The position numbers were made by a program, and so were the translations under genes. The notes under the pieces are model-generated. The model saw only the letters and a list, made by a program, of their open reading frames with translations. It did not search any database and was not told where the DNA came from. 64,000 bases of DNA from contig NC_085124.1 in NCBI RefSeq assembly GCF_030269925.1, forward strand, positions 13,764,001-13,828,000, written 5' to 3'. The stretch comes from Bombyx mori (lineage: Eukaryota > Arthropoda > Insecta > Lepidoptera > Bombycidae). Each line of letters starts with the position of its first letter. Positions within the stretch are counted from its first letter, which is position 1. This document shows positions 10,520 through 22,130 of this stretch, piece after piece.

Positions 10520-11558
10520 GATCGAATAAGAACCTTTTTTTTTTTTTTTTGGTATCGATGGGGAATCCTAGTCTTTACGGATACCCTGCCAACGGGGGTC
10601 GGACTCCGCGCCTCCGGTGGAAGAAAGAGGCGAACCGAGGTCCGCGCCCTCAACCAATTGGTCCACGGAGACTACGCCTTTAGAAAGGCGCGCTGGGCTA
10701 AGTTCAGCTCTCGCCAAACCCGCCCAGCTTAACGACTACCGACTAAACCCGAACGAGCTCCTCCACTCCGGCTGGGCGGGGACCGAGGTACCGCCATGTG
10801 CGCGCCATAGGCCCGCCTTCGCCGGCTCCCACTCCAATGTTACGTTGGGCGGGATCGGCCGATTTCTCGACCGCACGGAGGGATTCTCCTCCCGCAGAGC
10901 AAGAGGTGCCCTCCTGGGGTAATAACTTTTTCAGGCTGGACATGCTCATGCTTTTTTATTTTTATTTACCTAGGGTGCGGTCCCCTAGGACGCCCTCGAG
11001 ACTGGTCTCCCACCAGCCATTCGTCCCGTTGCCGGGCGTCAAAACTTGTGATTGGGTGAGAATAAAGAAAGAAAGAAGTGTAAAATATAACAAAATCTAA
11101 CAAAAAAATGTAACCAACAGTACAAGAGTGAAGATAGTAAACAAACAAAACACAAAGAACAAAATAATAACGAAGATAAGGACAGACAAACTCAACATAA
11201 ATTAAATCAAAAATATAAAGAAAACAAAAAGACAATAAAAACAAACTCAAAATAATAAGGAAGAAGTCGGGGGCCCGGGCATCCCCGGAAGAAACACCCT
11301 TCAACTAGGTGAAGGGCGCAGAGAGCCCAGAACCCCCCCTACTGGTTTTGGTCCACGTCGCTCAATCTCTCCCGTCATAACACAACGAGAGAGAAGGAGC
11401 CATACCCCTGGGAGTATGACTGCTCCCAGAGGCCCGTTATCCGCCACCTACGGACGCGCCCGGTGGAAGTCCAGCAAAACTCCCCCACAGACGGAACCCA
11501 CGGCACGCAGAGTGCGCATCGGGGGCCCGCCCAGGTCCCGGGGATCGAATAAGAACCT
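10520..11558 (-). mobile_element. non-autonomous R1-derived retroelement with 16-bp target duplication
   Basis: Seen: gatcgaataagaacct stands at 10520-10535 and 11543-11558, and poly-T follows the left copy, so the element (10536-11542) lies on the minus strand with an A-tail. Near its 5' side is an ORF whose first residues resemble the ORF1 start of the full-length R1-clade LINE at 52584. No EN or RT domain is present. The 3' end (gggtatccgtaaagac before the A-tail) matches that of the element at 41216-41614. Inference: a short passenger that uses an R1-clade enzyme in trans. Minus-strand 5' sequence is GC-rich, the middle (11060-11260) A-rich. Confidence 0.82.
10743..10949 (-). CDS. short ORF1-like reading frame of the R1-derived element
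   Basis: A 68-aa frame starts MSMSSLKKLLPQEG and continues AGGESLRAVE. In the full-length LINE the putative ORF1 start reads MMMDNCTKLVPQEG then SGGESLRAST, so the two N-termini are homologous. After about 27 residues the similarity ends and the frame stops, leaving no zinc knuckles or enzyme domains. It may be a vestige, or it may retain a leader role in ribonucleoprotein formation. There is no evidence that it is translated. Confidence 0.6.
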   Translation of the reverse strand: MSMSSLKKLLPQEGTSCSAGGESLRAVEKSADPAQRNIGVGAGEGGPMARTWRYLGPRPAGVEELVRV

Positions 11559-11819
11559 CTTGCTACAATTGAGCTCTATGTGTCACCCGGAGAAATCAGT
11601 TACTAGTTCCTAGAATTTTAGCGTTTATAATACAGTTTTAATTTAAATTAATTGTGAAAAGCTTAGTGGTTTAATAACGAATTTTGATTTAGTAGCCTAG
11701 TACTTTAGAACTACTTTAGTGGAAGCCTGTAATTAAACATTGAGGGACTATGAAATTGAAATTGCGCTCCACACAGAACGCTGCTGACTAGAATTTTGGT
11801 CAATGTTCAGTGCTGTGAA

Positions 11820-12030
11820 GTCTAGTCTAATCTACATTCCAGTTCTCCTCCTCCCCAACTCACATTTCTCATATCTGAGGGTCGTGACCATCTCCTCCCC
11901 TTATCCGTCTCTGGATGATGTTTCGCCATCTTCCTCTGTTCTCGGCGATGTGTATGGCATCATAGACTGTGGTATCCAGAGTGGTGAGGATTTGGTCGGA
12001 CCAGTGTATTGGATTGCAGCTACGAGTTTT
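11820..12030 (-). repeat. LINE reverse-transcriptase C-terminal fragment
   Basis: On the minus strand the sequence reads NPIHWSDQILTTLDTT, then DAIHIAENRGRWRNII, then GGDGHDPQI and a stop. This matches the C-terminal tail common to a large group of insect endonuclease-reverse transcriptases (RWSDQI, then AEDR..W, then GGHDPQ). The 90-aa plus-strand frame at 11803-12075 is its antisense shadow. A fragment of the same kind lies at 21188-21409. Confidence 0.7.
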
Positions 12031-12190
12031 TTTTTAATTGTAGTTCTAGCCATGCTTAATTTATACATGAGGTAATTTTTTGCGGTAACTATAGCTATAT
12101 TGGAGAAGGATGAGCTCCGAGGTCCTTGTGGTTTATTCTCAGTGACGAAACTACATTCTATTTTTTATTTTTTTCATAATTGAAAGATTA

Positions 12191-12545
12191 CTGGTGGCCC
12201 GAAGGCCTTTCCAGTTTCACCAGGACAGGTGGGCGAGCAAAGGCTCAGCCAGGAGGGGTGGGATTTGCTAACAACTGCCCGAGCACCTCCGAAGGAGACC
12301 TAGCAACACAAGAGCAATTGCTTCGCGAATGAATCTACTACCGGATCGGAATCGCGACCCGCTGAGAAGATCCGGCGAGAAACTCACCGGGCTGATGCAT
12401 GGGTTAGGTTGCACGTCGACCTCTTTGTCGAGTTCGACGAGTACGGTTACCGGGGTCCCTAAGCCTGCTCCTAGTGTTAGAGCTGAAGGCGTCTAATGCA
12501 AAGGTTATTGGATCTAATGGATCCGTAAGGACGTGTCTAGGGCAA
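12191..12545 (+). repeat. unclassified interspersed repeat, diverged copy
   Basis: Contains the block atcggaatcgcgacccgctgag then gatccggcgagaaactcac, shared with copies at 14851, 21899 and 43984. The beginning and end differ more than in those copies. It could be the 3' end of a LINE of the BMC1 type, but I cannot verify the name. Confidence 0.6.
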
Positions 12546-12796
12546 AACTACATTCTGAATTTGCGGTAAAACTGAAGGTGAAATAAAAAAGATTTTCCTC
12601 ACTAACTGTACAAATACATGAGATTAATTAAATCAGAAATCTTAGGCACGTCCTTTTCTTCTTACAGCAACATTAATAACCCCAGAGTATAAATATTATG
12701 AAAATAACTCTTGGAACCGATTCTATTGCTTTTTCTATTTAATTTATTCAAACTCGTTTTCCTAAGTAAATTTCTGTATTCTCTTTTATTTTCTCA

Positions 12797-13246
12797 CTAG
12801 CGGTCCGCTCCGGCTCCGCTCGGGTCTTTAACAAAAATTTCAACGATATTTGACGTTGTTTTATTTTTTAAAATAAAAGAACACTTATTGCAGCATAACT
12901 ATAATAGTTAGACATATGCTGTCCCGACATCTTTTGTAAATAATAATAATTGTAATATTAAGTGTTCTACAAAGTCGTAGTACATTATTTTATTCTATCA
13001 TCAATAGTTTTCGCAGGCACGCAATGTAAATAATATTTTAGGTAATTTTTTTACACCTTGGGTTACATTATTGGAGTTTTAGTAAGGATCCCTAATTTTT
13101 TTTCAAAAATGATTATAACCTATGTCACTCGGAAATACTGTAGCTTTCAAACAGTGAAAGAATTTTTCAAATCGGTTCAGTAGTTTCGGAGCCTATTCAA
13201 TACAAACAAACAAACAAATCTTTCCTCTTTATAATATTAGTATAGA
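12797..13246 (-). mobile_element. small non-autonomous Helitron
   Basis: On the minus strand it starts TCTATACTAATATTATAAAG (from 13246) and ends gagcggaccgCTAG (12797-12800). The base before the start reads A and the base after CTAG reads T, the Helitron A|T insertion rule. The 450-bp body has no ORF. The word gttcagtagtttcggagcc near 13170 is typical of lepidopteran small Helitrons. Confidence 0.85.
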
Positions 13247-13500
13247 TTTAATGTTGCTATATATCCGAAGTCATGTCACACCGCTGGATGGATTTTAAGA
13301 TACGAAGCGAAGCAGTCAGGCTTACAGGGTAAAACTGATATTAAACAAATGAGGCTGCGACCTCACGTCTCAAATGTTCACGTTCAATTTACGTTTTAAT
13401 AATAAATCTCTTGGAAGATTTGAAAACGTTCTGGAACGCGTTAAAACCGGAACACGAATCGGATGATAAATGATGTATAAGACATATTAGTAGAATAGAA

Positions 13501-13940
13501 GTCGTTGTGGGCTAAAGGATAAGACGTCCGGTGCATTTGTATGTAGCGATGCAACGGTGTTCGAATCCCGCAGGCGGGTACCAATTTTTCTAATGAAATA
13601 CGTACTCAACAAATGTTCACGATTGACTTCCACGGTGAAGGAATAACATCGTGTAATAAAAATCAAACCCGCAAAATTATATATATACTTGCGTAATCAC
13701 TGGTGGTAGGACCTCTTGGGAGTCCGCACGGGTAGGTACCACCACCCCGCCTATTTCCGCCGTGAAGCATTAATGCGTTTCGGTACGAAGGGTGGGGCAG
13801 CCGTTGTAACTATACTGAGATCTTAGAACTTATATCTCGAGGTGGGTGGCGCATTTACGTTGTAGATGGCTATGGGCTCCAGTAACCACTTAATACCAGG
13901 TGGGCTGTGAGCTCGTCCATCCAGCTAAGCAATAAAAAAA
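13501..13940 (+). mobile_element. Bm1 SINE, full length
   Basis: Complete tRNA-like head (gtgggctaaaggataag for the A box, ggtgttcgaatcccg for the B box), complete body, and A-tail with a second A run. Close to the other full copies, so probably young. Confidence 0.9.
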
Positions 13941-14850
13941 ATTAAAAAAAAACATGTGTGCAATTCACACGTGGTAGAAGTGAAACCTTCCAAAATTAAA
14001 ATACAATTATCCTAAACGTCTTAAGTATATGTAAAATTTTGTCATTAGTAAATAATTGTAAGGTAGCGCCCTCTGTGAATTGATATTTTAATTTCACGTA
14101 TAATCATAAATAAAAATTCACTACAAGACCTTTCATACACACGTTAGTATTAAAAAATCTTACAGATGGCGCTGTATTAAATAGTATGTATATTTCTGTC
14201 TCATTCTTTGCTGGCTTCATCCTACACATTTTTGTATTTGTGTCTCTTACCTGTCGTTTTTTCCGTTGCATCCGGTTTGAAATCACAACGATTCTAAAGA
14301 AGTTTTCACTTCAAAAATAAAAATAAAATTATAATTTTATAAAAAAGAAACAACATTCGCCGAAGCAACTGTGTACCTATCCGCGAGTTGTTTGAATGGA
14401 AACCAATCTGAAATTTATTTTAGTTAGCGTTATAACGTAAATAAACGAAATAATCGTTTCGGTATCTCGTATGAAAATGTATGTTTTGTAATCTTTGATC
14501 TACGTCTGTGTTATCGTTATTTTCGTGAGAGAATTCTGCTGTACGGTTTTAATACACAAATATATGTAACCTCTATACGATTAATCCTAAAAGAGGTTAA
14601 TATGTTATTTATAATATTCTTCTTTAAATGACACAAATAGAATTTCGATTATTGAAACATTAGAACATTAGACATATAAAGAGCATTTTTGCAATATTAA
14701 AATATAAAAAGATATAAAAATAATGGTGAAGCAATAGCTTTAAATGTTGTTTTCTCTTTATAAGAGCAACTCAATTGCTATAGTTTTACAAAGCTAAACT
14801 GTATTTTGATTTAAATAAATAAATACATTATATATATTTCCCTAACTAAG
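13941..14850. other. no recognised gene
   Basis: AT-rich sequence. A 60-aa minus frame at 14104-14286 has no recognisable features. No element ends detected. Confidence 0.55.
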
Positions 14851-15183
14851 CTGGTAGCCTTGAGAGGCTATTCCAGCGTAACCTTAACTAGTAGGTGAGC
14901 TCACGGGGCTCAAACCTGACGACGTTGCTAACACGAACCCTAGCAAGAGCCGTGCTTCGCAGAATCTACCACCGGATCGGAAACGCGACCCACTGAGAAG
15001 ATCTGGCGAGAAACTCAGTGGGCTGTGCCTGAGAGTTAATTTACTCGTCGAGCCCTTCGTCGCAAGCGACGGGTTCGACGAGAACGGTGACCGGTGCTTG
15101 AAGTACCTAGAAGCACCGTTAGTGAATCGGGAGGATCCGAAATGAGGTGTTATGGGCGACGTCGCGTCGACTGCTTTCCATTC
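14851..15183 (+). repeat. unclassified interspersed repeat, best copy
   Basis: Starts ctggtagccttgagaggct, contains gatcggaaacgcgaccc, the near-palindrome cgtcgcaagcgacg, and gaccggtgcttgaagtacc. It ends near gacgtcgcgtcgactg. At least four other copies exist in the window (12191, 21899, 43984, and 45922 on the minus strand). It has no long ORF and no clear A-tail. Probably a LINE 3' region; I do not recognise the family with certainty. Confidence 0.65.
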
Positions 15184-15684
15184 TTTAAATTAAAAAAAAA
15201 ATACATACACATTTATAATAAACACGTGTATTTTTGCTCACTTTTATGGCTTTGTTGTTATATCCAGATAGAAATTTTTAAATCAATCCAAGTACAGAAT
15301 AAAAGTAATTTTTAATTATTTCCACGACACGCCAAAGACACAGTTATCATTGTTCGATATCAAAAATTTATAATAGACAAAACGGAATATATGAAAAAGT
15401 AAGTAAAACATTCTACGTTGATTCCTAAGGACCAATCCATCATCCGACTCGCCTAATTTGGATCTACACAGTGCAGTATATACACTAAGCTAATTTGTCA
15501 TTTAAGTAAACAAAGGGGGGACCACGTAAGCCTAGATAAACATAATAATTTATCAAGGTAATAAATTATTTGTAAGCACTTGATATTTCGTTCTGTGTCA
15601 ATTACAAAAATAATATATCTGTGTTCCGTTTTTTTAATAATTCGTTAAAGTATTCGACCTTTTGGCGGTATCGAATTTTTTCAT
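15184..15684. other. no recognised gene
   Basis: The 73-aa plus frame at 15094-15315 begins in the repeat and has no domain. AT-rich otherwise. Confidence 0.55.
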
Positions 15685-15900
15685 TTATTTTTATTGATTA
15701 GATGGGTGGACGAGCTCTCGGCCCACCTGGTGTTAAGTGATTGTCGGAGCCCATAGACATCTAAAACGTAAATGCCGCCTCCCACCTTGAGATACGAGTT
15801 CTAAGATCTCAATATAGTTACAACGGCTGCCCCACCCTTCAAGCCGAAACCCATTTCTGCTTCACGGCAGATATAGACAGAGTGGTGGTACTTACCCCTG
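15685..15900 (-). mobile_element. Bm1 SINE, 5'-truncated
   Basis: Minus-strand Bm1 core from ttattgattagatgggtgg to ggtggtacttacccctg, without the head. Confidence 0.85.
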
Positions 15901-15960
15901 AAAATTTATAACCTTAAATCGAAAGTGGGTTTCTTTAAATACTAACAACTATGCTTTTTG

Positions 15961-16010
15961 GCACCACCACTCTGCCTATTTCTGCCATTAAGCACCAATG
16001 CGTTTCAGTT
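15961..16010 (+). repeat. Bm1 SINE internal fragment
   Basis: Only the gcaccaccactctgcctatt to gcgtttcagtt block, with no ends. Confidence 0.7.
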
Positions 16011-16045
16011 TATAAAGATTTGAGGCATTACATTTTTGTACGTCT

Positions 16046-16175
16046 TTGTTTTTTTTATTGCCCTTGTAGGTAGACGAGCATACGGCTCACCTGATGGTGA
16101 GTGGTTACCGTCGCCCATGCTTGTCAGCGATGTCAGAGGTAGAGCCAAGCTGCTACCTAACTTACAGTTACAAGT
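16046..16175 (-). repeat. 3' end of a CR1/Jockey-type LINE
   Basis: On the minus strand the sequence ends in ctacaagggcaataaaa plus A-tail and contains gggcgacggtaaccactcac, the same 3' terminus as the LINE tail at 60576-60898. Only the last codons and 3' UTR are present. The plus-strand frame at 16036-16230 is not a gene. Confidence 0.75.
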
Positions 16176-16321
16176 GCATGCATTTAAAGTACTTAAGTTG
16201 GTTAATGGCTTTGCAACATTATTTGTCTAGATACCTACGGGGCTTGACATCAAGGAAGCCACTTTAATTCCTCCGTGACTCTGTTCCACGCTCACGTAGC
16301 ATTCAATTCAGAAAAAAATAT

Positions 16322-16800
16322 TAGCCTATCCATTAAGTACATGTATTTTCTACATGGGTACCAAGTTTAAAGTCAATCGGATCCATGCTTCAGTAGTTAT
16401 AACGGAAGATCCGTAAAAAAGATGTGTGGTGTCGTGGGACATCGGATAGGAACGAAGTTCCTTATTATAAAAATATTAATTTTAAGTTCTATTCGAGGTA
16501 TAAAGAAAATAAAACTGGAGGTTTCGCAACAATCCACGTTCATTCGATAACGTGCGAACTTATTGTGGTACACTTCATTCACGGTTGTTTGCATAAGAGT
16601 TAGTTTAGAGTTGCGCAAACAAACGCTCTGAGATCGTGGTCAATGAATGATAAAAGAATATGTTATTTTTGTACGTTATTACAAAGTTAAGTCGTACACT
16701 GTGTGTATTACTAATAAAAATCTTACGTTACGGACGTTTCTTCCCGGTTAGGGTACCCCTCCGCATCGTCCTATGAGGACGTTCCAAAAAACCGCAAAAC
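16322..16800 (-). mobile_element. small Helitron, long form, incomplete
   Basis: The block from attagcctatccattaagt to gggtaccaagtttaaag, then ggaacgaagttccttatt and gtacgttattacaaagtta, runs opposite to the copy at 4663-5255 and matches it closely. The outer end beyond 16790 is missing. The 73-aa minus frame at 16397-16618 corresponds to the plus frame at 4866-5090 in the other copy, so it is repeat-derived. Confidence 0.7.
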
Positions 16801-17053
16801 AATCACAGCGTAAACAATTTTAATAAAACAATAATTGAACAGATGCGGTATCTCGCGCACGTAAGCAGAAAGAACCACACAGTCTTCTGGTTTCGAAGTA
16901 ATTAATTATTTATGAATAATTTTACGATATGTCCGTTTTCAAACAGAACGGTCGGATGTTAACGTAAACTTCCGGTGTATTGACGAAACGAAGCGGCACG
17001 GTAGGACTGTAGACAGGTGTAATGGCGAGACTTGATTCGTTATTTATATCCTC

Positions 17054-17482
17054 TTTTTTTTGTTTATTGCTTAGATGGTTGGACGAGCTCACAGCCCATC
17101 TGGTGTTAACTGGTTACTGGAGCCCGTAGACATCTACAACGTACATGCCGCCACTTGCCCGCCTTGAAATATGGGTTCTAAGATCTCAAGTATAGTTACA
17201 ACGGCTGCCCCACCCTTCAAACCGAAACACATTACTGCTTCACGGCAGAAATAAGCAGGATGGTGATACCTACCCGTGCGGCCTCACAAGAGGTCGTGCC
17301 ACCAGTAATTGCAGTTTGATTATTATTACACGATGTTATTCCTTCACCGTGGAGGTCAATCGTGAACATTTGTTGAGTACGTATTTCATTAGAAAAATTG
17401 GTATCCGCCTGCGGGATTCGAACATCGGTGCATCGCTAGATAGGTAGGAATGCATCGGACGTCTTATCCTTTAGGCCACGAT
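17054..17482 (-). mobile_element. Bm1 SINE, full length
   Basis: Poly-T left, complete core, then the linker cgtggaggtcaatcgtgaac and the head with gggattcgaaca (B box complement) and tcctttaggccacg (A box complement). Confidence 0.9.
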
Positions 17483-17615
17483 TAGTAATAATGTATTGAA
17501 ATATGCTTCAGTACAAAAACGTTGTGGATGATAAACGCGTCTGAAGTAGATCTTTAGATAGGTGTAGATCGACCCAAACCACTACAGGTAAATTAATAGA
17601 TTATAGTCTCATAGA

Positions 17616-17861
17616 TTTTTTTTATTTCTTAGATGGGTGGACGAGCTCACAGCCCACCTGGTGTTAAGTGGTTACTGGAGCCCATAGACATCTACAACGT
17701 AAATGCGCCACCTACCGTGATATATAAGTTCTAAGGTCTCAAGTATAGTTACAACGGCTGCCCCACTCTTCAAACCGAAACATTACTGCTTCACGGCAGA
17801 AATAGGCAGGGTGGTGGTACCTACCCGCGCGGACTCACAAGAGGTCAGTCCTACCGTCAGT
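17616..17861 (-). mobile_element. Bm1 SINE, 5'-truncated
   Basis: Poly-T, core and ggactcacaagaggtcagtcc. It lies only 133 bp after a full-length copy in the same orientation. Confidence 0.85.
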
Positions 17862-18002
17862 AAAAAAAATGTATTTCTTTCATAAATAAACGCATCGGTG
17901 TTCTTAATTCATTATACATTTTTAAGGTTACAATAATATTTGAAGATTCCGCTTCTTCGTGAGATGAACGAGGACTGAATTTAAAAAATTAAAGACACGG
18001 CG

Positions 18003-18155
18003 CACCTGGGGTGGCGTAGTTATAAAAAGCGCATAGGGAACACAAAGCCACCCAGCATGAAAGATGAGATTGGAGTCTCAATTGTAGCGAACGGCATTTC
18101 TTTGCCGCTTTTTAAGCTGAATCGGATGATTGCTTCACGGCAGAAAGTGTGGTGC
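18003..18155 (-). repeat. strongly decayed Bm1 SINE
   Basis: The order cacctggggt, cccatag-like, ccaccc, tgagattggagtctca, gattgcttcacggcagaaa follows the minus-strand Bm1 plan with heavy divergence, so this is an old copy. Confidence 0.55.
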
Positions 18156-20155
18156 AAGCCGGAATAATGGACCGAAATAGTAATGCTAAACATACCAACA
18201 ACGTATTGGAAAAGATAAAATAAATAAACTTGAAACACTTGTCTACACAAGTCGAGAATATATTCGTTATTTTATTGTTTTGATGTGTCGGAATTAAAAA
18301 TCCCAAAAAAAAACACTAACACGCAAAACCGCAGTGCAATTATGTAAATAAAAAAAATATCACAAAAAAAAAACAACGGGCTTCTCAAATAGAAAACGAA
18401 AAATTTGCAAAATTCGGATGAAGTTCGTTAGTTTGCAACAAGCTTTTTTCGATTTGTATCCGCCATGTTGTTTTTTAACAACACCGCCGGTTCCGCGAAC
18501 AATGTTTTCCTCGATTCTTTTTAATAATCGTCTATCGTTGAATTTTTGTGATTATATCAACAAATGTATATTATTATATTATTTTAGTCCGTTTTCCATT
18601 CGCGATAAAATTATAAGGTAATTTTGCGTTCTCAAGCTTAATGTACCTTAGTTTTCTAAAATCATGTCATTTTTTAAATGTGTGTGTCAGATGTGGAGGT
18701 CCAAGAAACAGAGAAGAAAGTAAATTTTAACGCAGACTCTCTTGTTTCTCTCTTGTTTCTTTTGTTGTAATAGTCTGTGAGCTCATCCATCTAGACGAAA
18801 AATATTAAAGTCGAAGAATCCATATGCTGTAGAAAAATAAAGCGATGATTAGGAAAGTAATGATAGTTCCTGGAGACTAAGTTCGCATACCCGGTTTTGG
18901 ATTAAACCCAAAAAAATCTACTTGCCTGTAAGGTCCCCCAAAGTCTAACTAAAATGTATTATAAAATATATTGTTATCATTATCAACTACCGGACATCTA
19001 CTCCTGGATATAGCGCTACCCAAGACTCGCCACGATAACCGATCCTGTGTTACCTCCATCCCGCGAATTCTCGCGCTCCTTCTCCTTCCTTCCTTGTAAA
19101 AGGTCTACTCAGTCTACCCCTTCCGGTACATCACTACATTGAATAACCTTTGGGTCGCAGCAGCCAGTTAGTTAGTTTTTGTAGTACACTAGCACACAGA
19201 TGTTAAATTATATTAGGTTCAAACCAATGCCAGTTCGTAAGCTGCTTAATAAGCTTTACAGCGTTTTTATCTACTTCAATATATTAACCGCACAGGCGTT
19301 ATATACACAAATTATTCTCTTAATATTCCCTAACCACTAAGAATTTTAAAAAGTCATCGAGCCCAAGCATTTTTTACTGAAGCCAAGTTTCAGATACTCT
19401 AAATATTTTTCATCGACACCCTGCTGAATTCAGACTGTGTCACCGTGATGGGGAACTATTGTAAAAAAAAAATCGACTAGACGTAGAATTTATAGAATAC
19501 TCAGTGTCGCATGTGTTACAAAACAGTACACTTTAGGTAACTATGAATACTTTATACGCTGATGCGGAAAAACTCGGTAATACATATTAATAAGTTTTGG
19601 GCCAAGGTTGACGTTTTTGTGGGTCTTTAGTCCCGACTCACCAACAAGAATGTAGGTTAAATATGTCTTTATACGTTTCCGATTTTACGGCTGAATAAAA
19701 TTATTAAAAAAACTCTTTAATATCGGGCTCTCATCAATTTGCGATAAAGATAAATAAGTCTTTACTTAATCTTTTTATTTACGTTACTTTTTCTTAAAAA
19801 CCCATCAGATCTTACGAGGACGTTTAAAAACGGATACTTTTTGTGAATTGCGCTCATTACCTTCAGGCGGTAATTAGAGAATTCCTTTCGACAATTACGC
19901 TGTTTAATCGTACGTAATTTATCACAGGAATACAGCTTGGGATGTCAATGTACTTTGACGGCAAAACCGGCATCTTAAAGTGTGTAGTTTTTACCAATAT
20001 TGTATATGGCTAGGCAAATTGAAGGCCAATTTTTATCGAGGTTCACTACCATCACCACCAGAAGTTGAAAAGTGGTTATTTAACTTCACTAGTTTTTACT
20101 TTCCACTAGTCGGTCTTTAAATCAGGCTTTAGACAGGTTGCTTGATTGAACAGTA
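18156..20155. other. 2 kb without a recognised gene
   Basis: AT-rich, with several frames of 60-76 aa, none with a recognisable domain. At 18970-19135 a less AT-rich stretch (ctaccggacatctactcctgg) looks like a decayed coding or LINE tail but I could not assign it. Poly-A and poly-T runs of 8-9 bases are common at 18300-18380. Confidence 0.5.
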
Positions 20156-20393
20156 TCTATATATTAATAGGTGAAGCAAAAACTTTGTATCCCTTTTTAC
20201 GAAAATTGCGCGGAAGGAGGAGTATGAAATTTTCCACACGTATAGAGAATATAGAGAAGAAGTGCACAATGCTAATTTTTTTTTTAAATAATGCATAAAA
20301 GATACATTAAATCAATAAAGAAAACATTACACACACTACATACCATGTATTTGACGCACACACGCATGCATACTATTTATTGTCAAACTTTTG
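20156..20393 (+). mobile_element. small Helitron (TCTATATATTAATACG family), 3'-truncated
   Basis: Starts TCTATATATTAATAGGTGAA after an A, then aactttgtatccctttttac as in the other copies, and breaks off at 20393 after caaacttttgt. The 3' hairpin and CTAG are missing, replaced by a LINE fragment. Confidence 0.75.
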
Positions 20394-20590
20394 TGCCTCA
20401 CCACGTCTTCCTGTCCTCGGCGGTCTTTATAGTCTTTAGGTCTTTTTTACCAGATCTGACCAGCGAGTAGGTGAGCATCCACGTGATCTTCTCCCGTCAA
20501 CCTAACCAACTACCATCAGCTTCTCTAGATTATCAGGGTCTTTCCGAGCAATGTAACCGAAGTACTTAAGAATACGCTGGAAGCAGATAT
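20394..20590 (-). repeat. LINE reverse-transcriptase C-terminal fragment
   Basis: The minus strand reads LKYFGYIARKDPDNLEKLMV, then VDGRRSRGCSPTRWSD, matching the conserved tail IARK..DNLEKL..GKVDG.R.RGR...RWSD of insect endonuclease-reverse transcriptases. A stop interrupts it after VVG. It lies directly against the truncated end of the Helitron. Confidence 0.7.
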
Positions 20591-20599
20591 GTTTCATAA

Positions 20600-20740
20600 T
20601 CATCATCAGCCTATAGCAGTCCACTGCTGCACATAGGCCTCTCCAATTGTTCGCCACTGCCATTCGCCATGCCATGTTCGCCATCCAGCACCTGCCAACC
20701 ACCCTGCACAGATCATCACTCCACCGACCCTGAGGAACGA
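20600..20740 (-). repeat. RTE-type LINE C-terminal fragment
   Basis: The minus strand reads WSDDLCRVVGRCWM in one frame and EAYVQQWTAIG plus stop in another. These are the end of an RTE-like tail (RW.DDL..V.G..WM..A.DR..WR..GEAYVQQWT). Frames are shifted, so it is a decayed remnant. It is directly adjacent to a second, different LINE tail. Confidence 0.65.
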
Positions 20741-21187
20741 TATAGAAAAAAACTCAAGATAGCTTTGGGGTATTTTATTATACGGATATGAGGATTTCAA
20801 TTTTGTTCTTTAAACATAAATCGTCTTCTCGCATTAAAACTGTATAATCTCAAAACTTACTAATTTTACAAGAAAGTGTTTTAAAGGTTTATTGACACGT
20901 GATATTTTTAATATTAATCATCTTTGCAACATCTATTTTTTTTACCATCTACATTATCTGTGTTTTAAACTAAGATAAAATTATGTATTCATTTTTTATA
21001 GTAGTCAAAACATAGGTAAACTAAAAAAAACTAAAACTAAACTACGCTCTTTAGACAGTATTTATGAGAAAAAGTACTGGTGATACCAAATGATTCCGCA
21101 TATTAACTCTATTTCGAATATTATTGGAAATGGTACACTTTTAATGCGAAAAGACGAAATGTCCCTCCTCCTCCTTCAGTCGATCGC
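20741..21187. other. no recognised gene
   Basis: AT-rich, with no open frame of note and no element ends. Confidence 0.55.
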
Positions 21188-21409
21188 TCATTGCTGAGCA
21201 TCGTTATGCGCCCGCCTGTGACCCTTTTTTGTGATTTGTAACCACTCATGCCGGTCAGTGGCACAGTGAAGTGCGTGACTCAGCCTCATATCCAGATGGT
21301 TGGACACTTGGTCACTCCATCTTTTTTGGTTTCGACCTCTGGATCTTCTTCCATCCACTTTACCCAGCACTACGAATCTCTCCAGGTTGTCAGAGGGTTT
21401 TCTTGCCAA
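21188..21409 (-). repeat. LINE reverse-transcriptase C-terminal fragment
   Basis: A 73-aa open stretch reads ARKPSDNLERFVVLGKVDG, then SRGRNQKRWSDQVS, then ALHCATDRHEW and a final HNDAQQ. This is the C-terminal tail of an insect non-LTR reverse transcriptase, without the catalytic domains. Confidence 0.75.
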
Positions 21410-21898
21410 AACACATAAATATAAATGTAAGCAATAATTAATATTATAATACCAGTTTCCTGTCTTTTCGTCAAAAGCGATCTTATCCGGTCACGGAGAA
21501 CACATCAGAGGAGAAAATGTGAACAATTCAATACGTTATGAATCCGGACAAAATGACAGCCGGGTCGGTTTGTGCCCAGATACGCAGTTCGAAACTTCTG
21601 CCGTAGTGTTCTGAATAACAAGTAGCACGTTATTACACTTTTTGTGAATATTTCCAAAGAACCTTTGTTTACTGCCCATTTTTTATATCTTATTAGTATA
21701 TTACAAATGCTGTATCATTACCGACACTGATAAAGCTCTAGCCCCCAGGCTAGTAGGAGCTTTAAGCTTTTTTAAAATTTGAAACAGCACTGATTCTCAT
21801 TTTTTATTCTGCCTAACATTTTGATAAGCGCACAGACAAGACGGCTTGTGTCAGTGTAAGTTTATACCTCTATTGTACTTTTTTTTTCCTACCGATTC
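21410..21898. other. no recognised gene
   Basis: No credible coding frame or element ends. Ordinary AT-rich sequence. Confidence 0.5.
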
Positions 21899-22130
21899 GC
21901 TGGTAGAGCAAGAAGCTATTCCAGCTACGCGCGGACGGGTAGGAGAGCTCACTGGCTCAACCTGAGAGAATTTGCTAACACTAACCCTAGCAAAAGCAGT
22001 GCTTCGCAGAATCTACCAGCTAATTGGAATCGCGACCCACTGAGAAGATCCGGCGACAAACTCAGTGGGCTGCGTCTATGGGTTAGTTTGTCGTAATCGA
22101 CGAGTTTGACGAGGGCTGTTCCGCTCTTGA
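21899..22130 (+). repeat. unclassified interspersed repeat copy
   Basis: The blocks gctggtagagcaagaagct, gcttcgcagaatctaccagc and gatccggcgacaaactcag match the repeat at 14851-15183. The 3' quarter is replaced by other sequence. Confidence 0.6.

Noticed and set aside
11803..12075. 90-aa plus-strand frame
   Set aside because: The antisense strand encodes a recognisable LINE RT tail, so this is a shadow.
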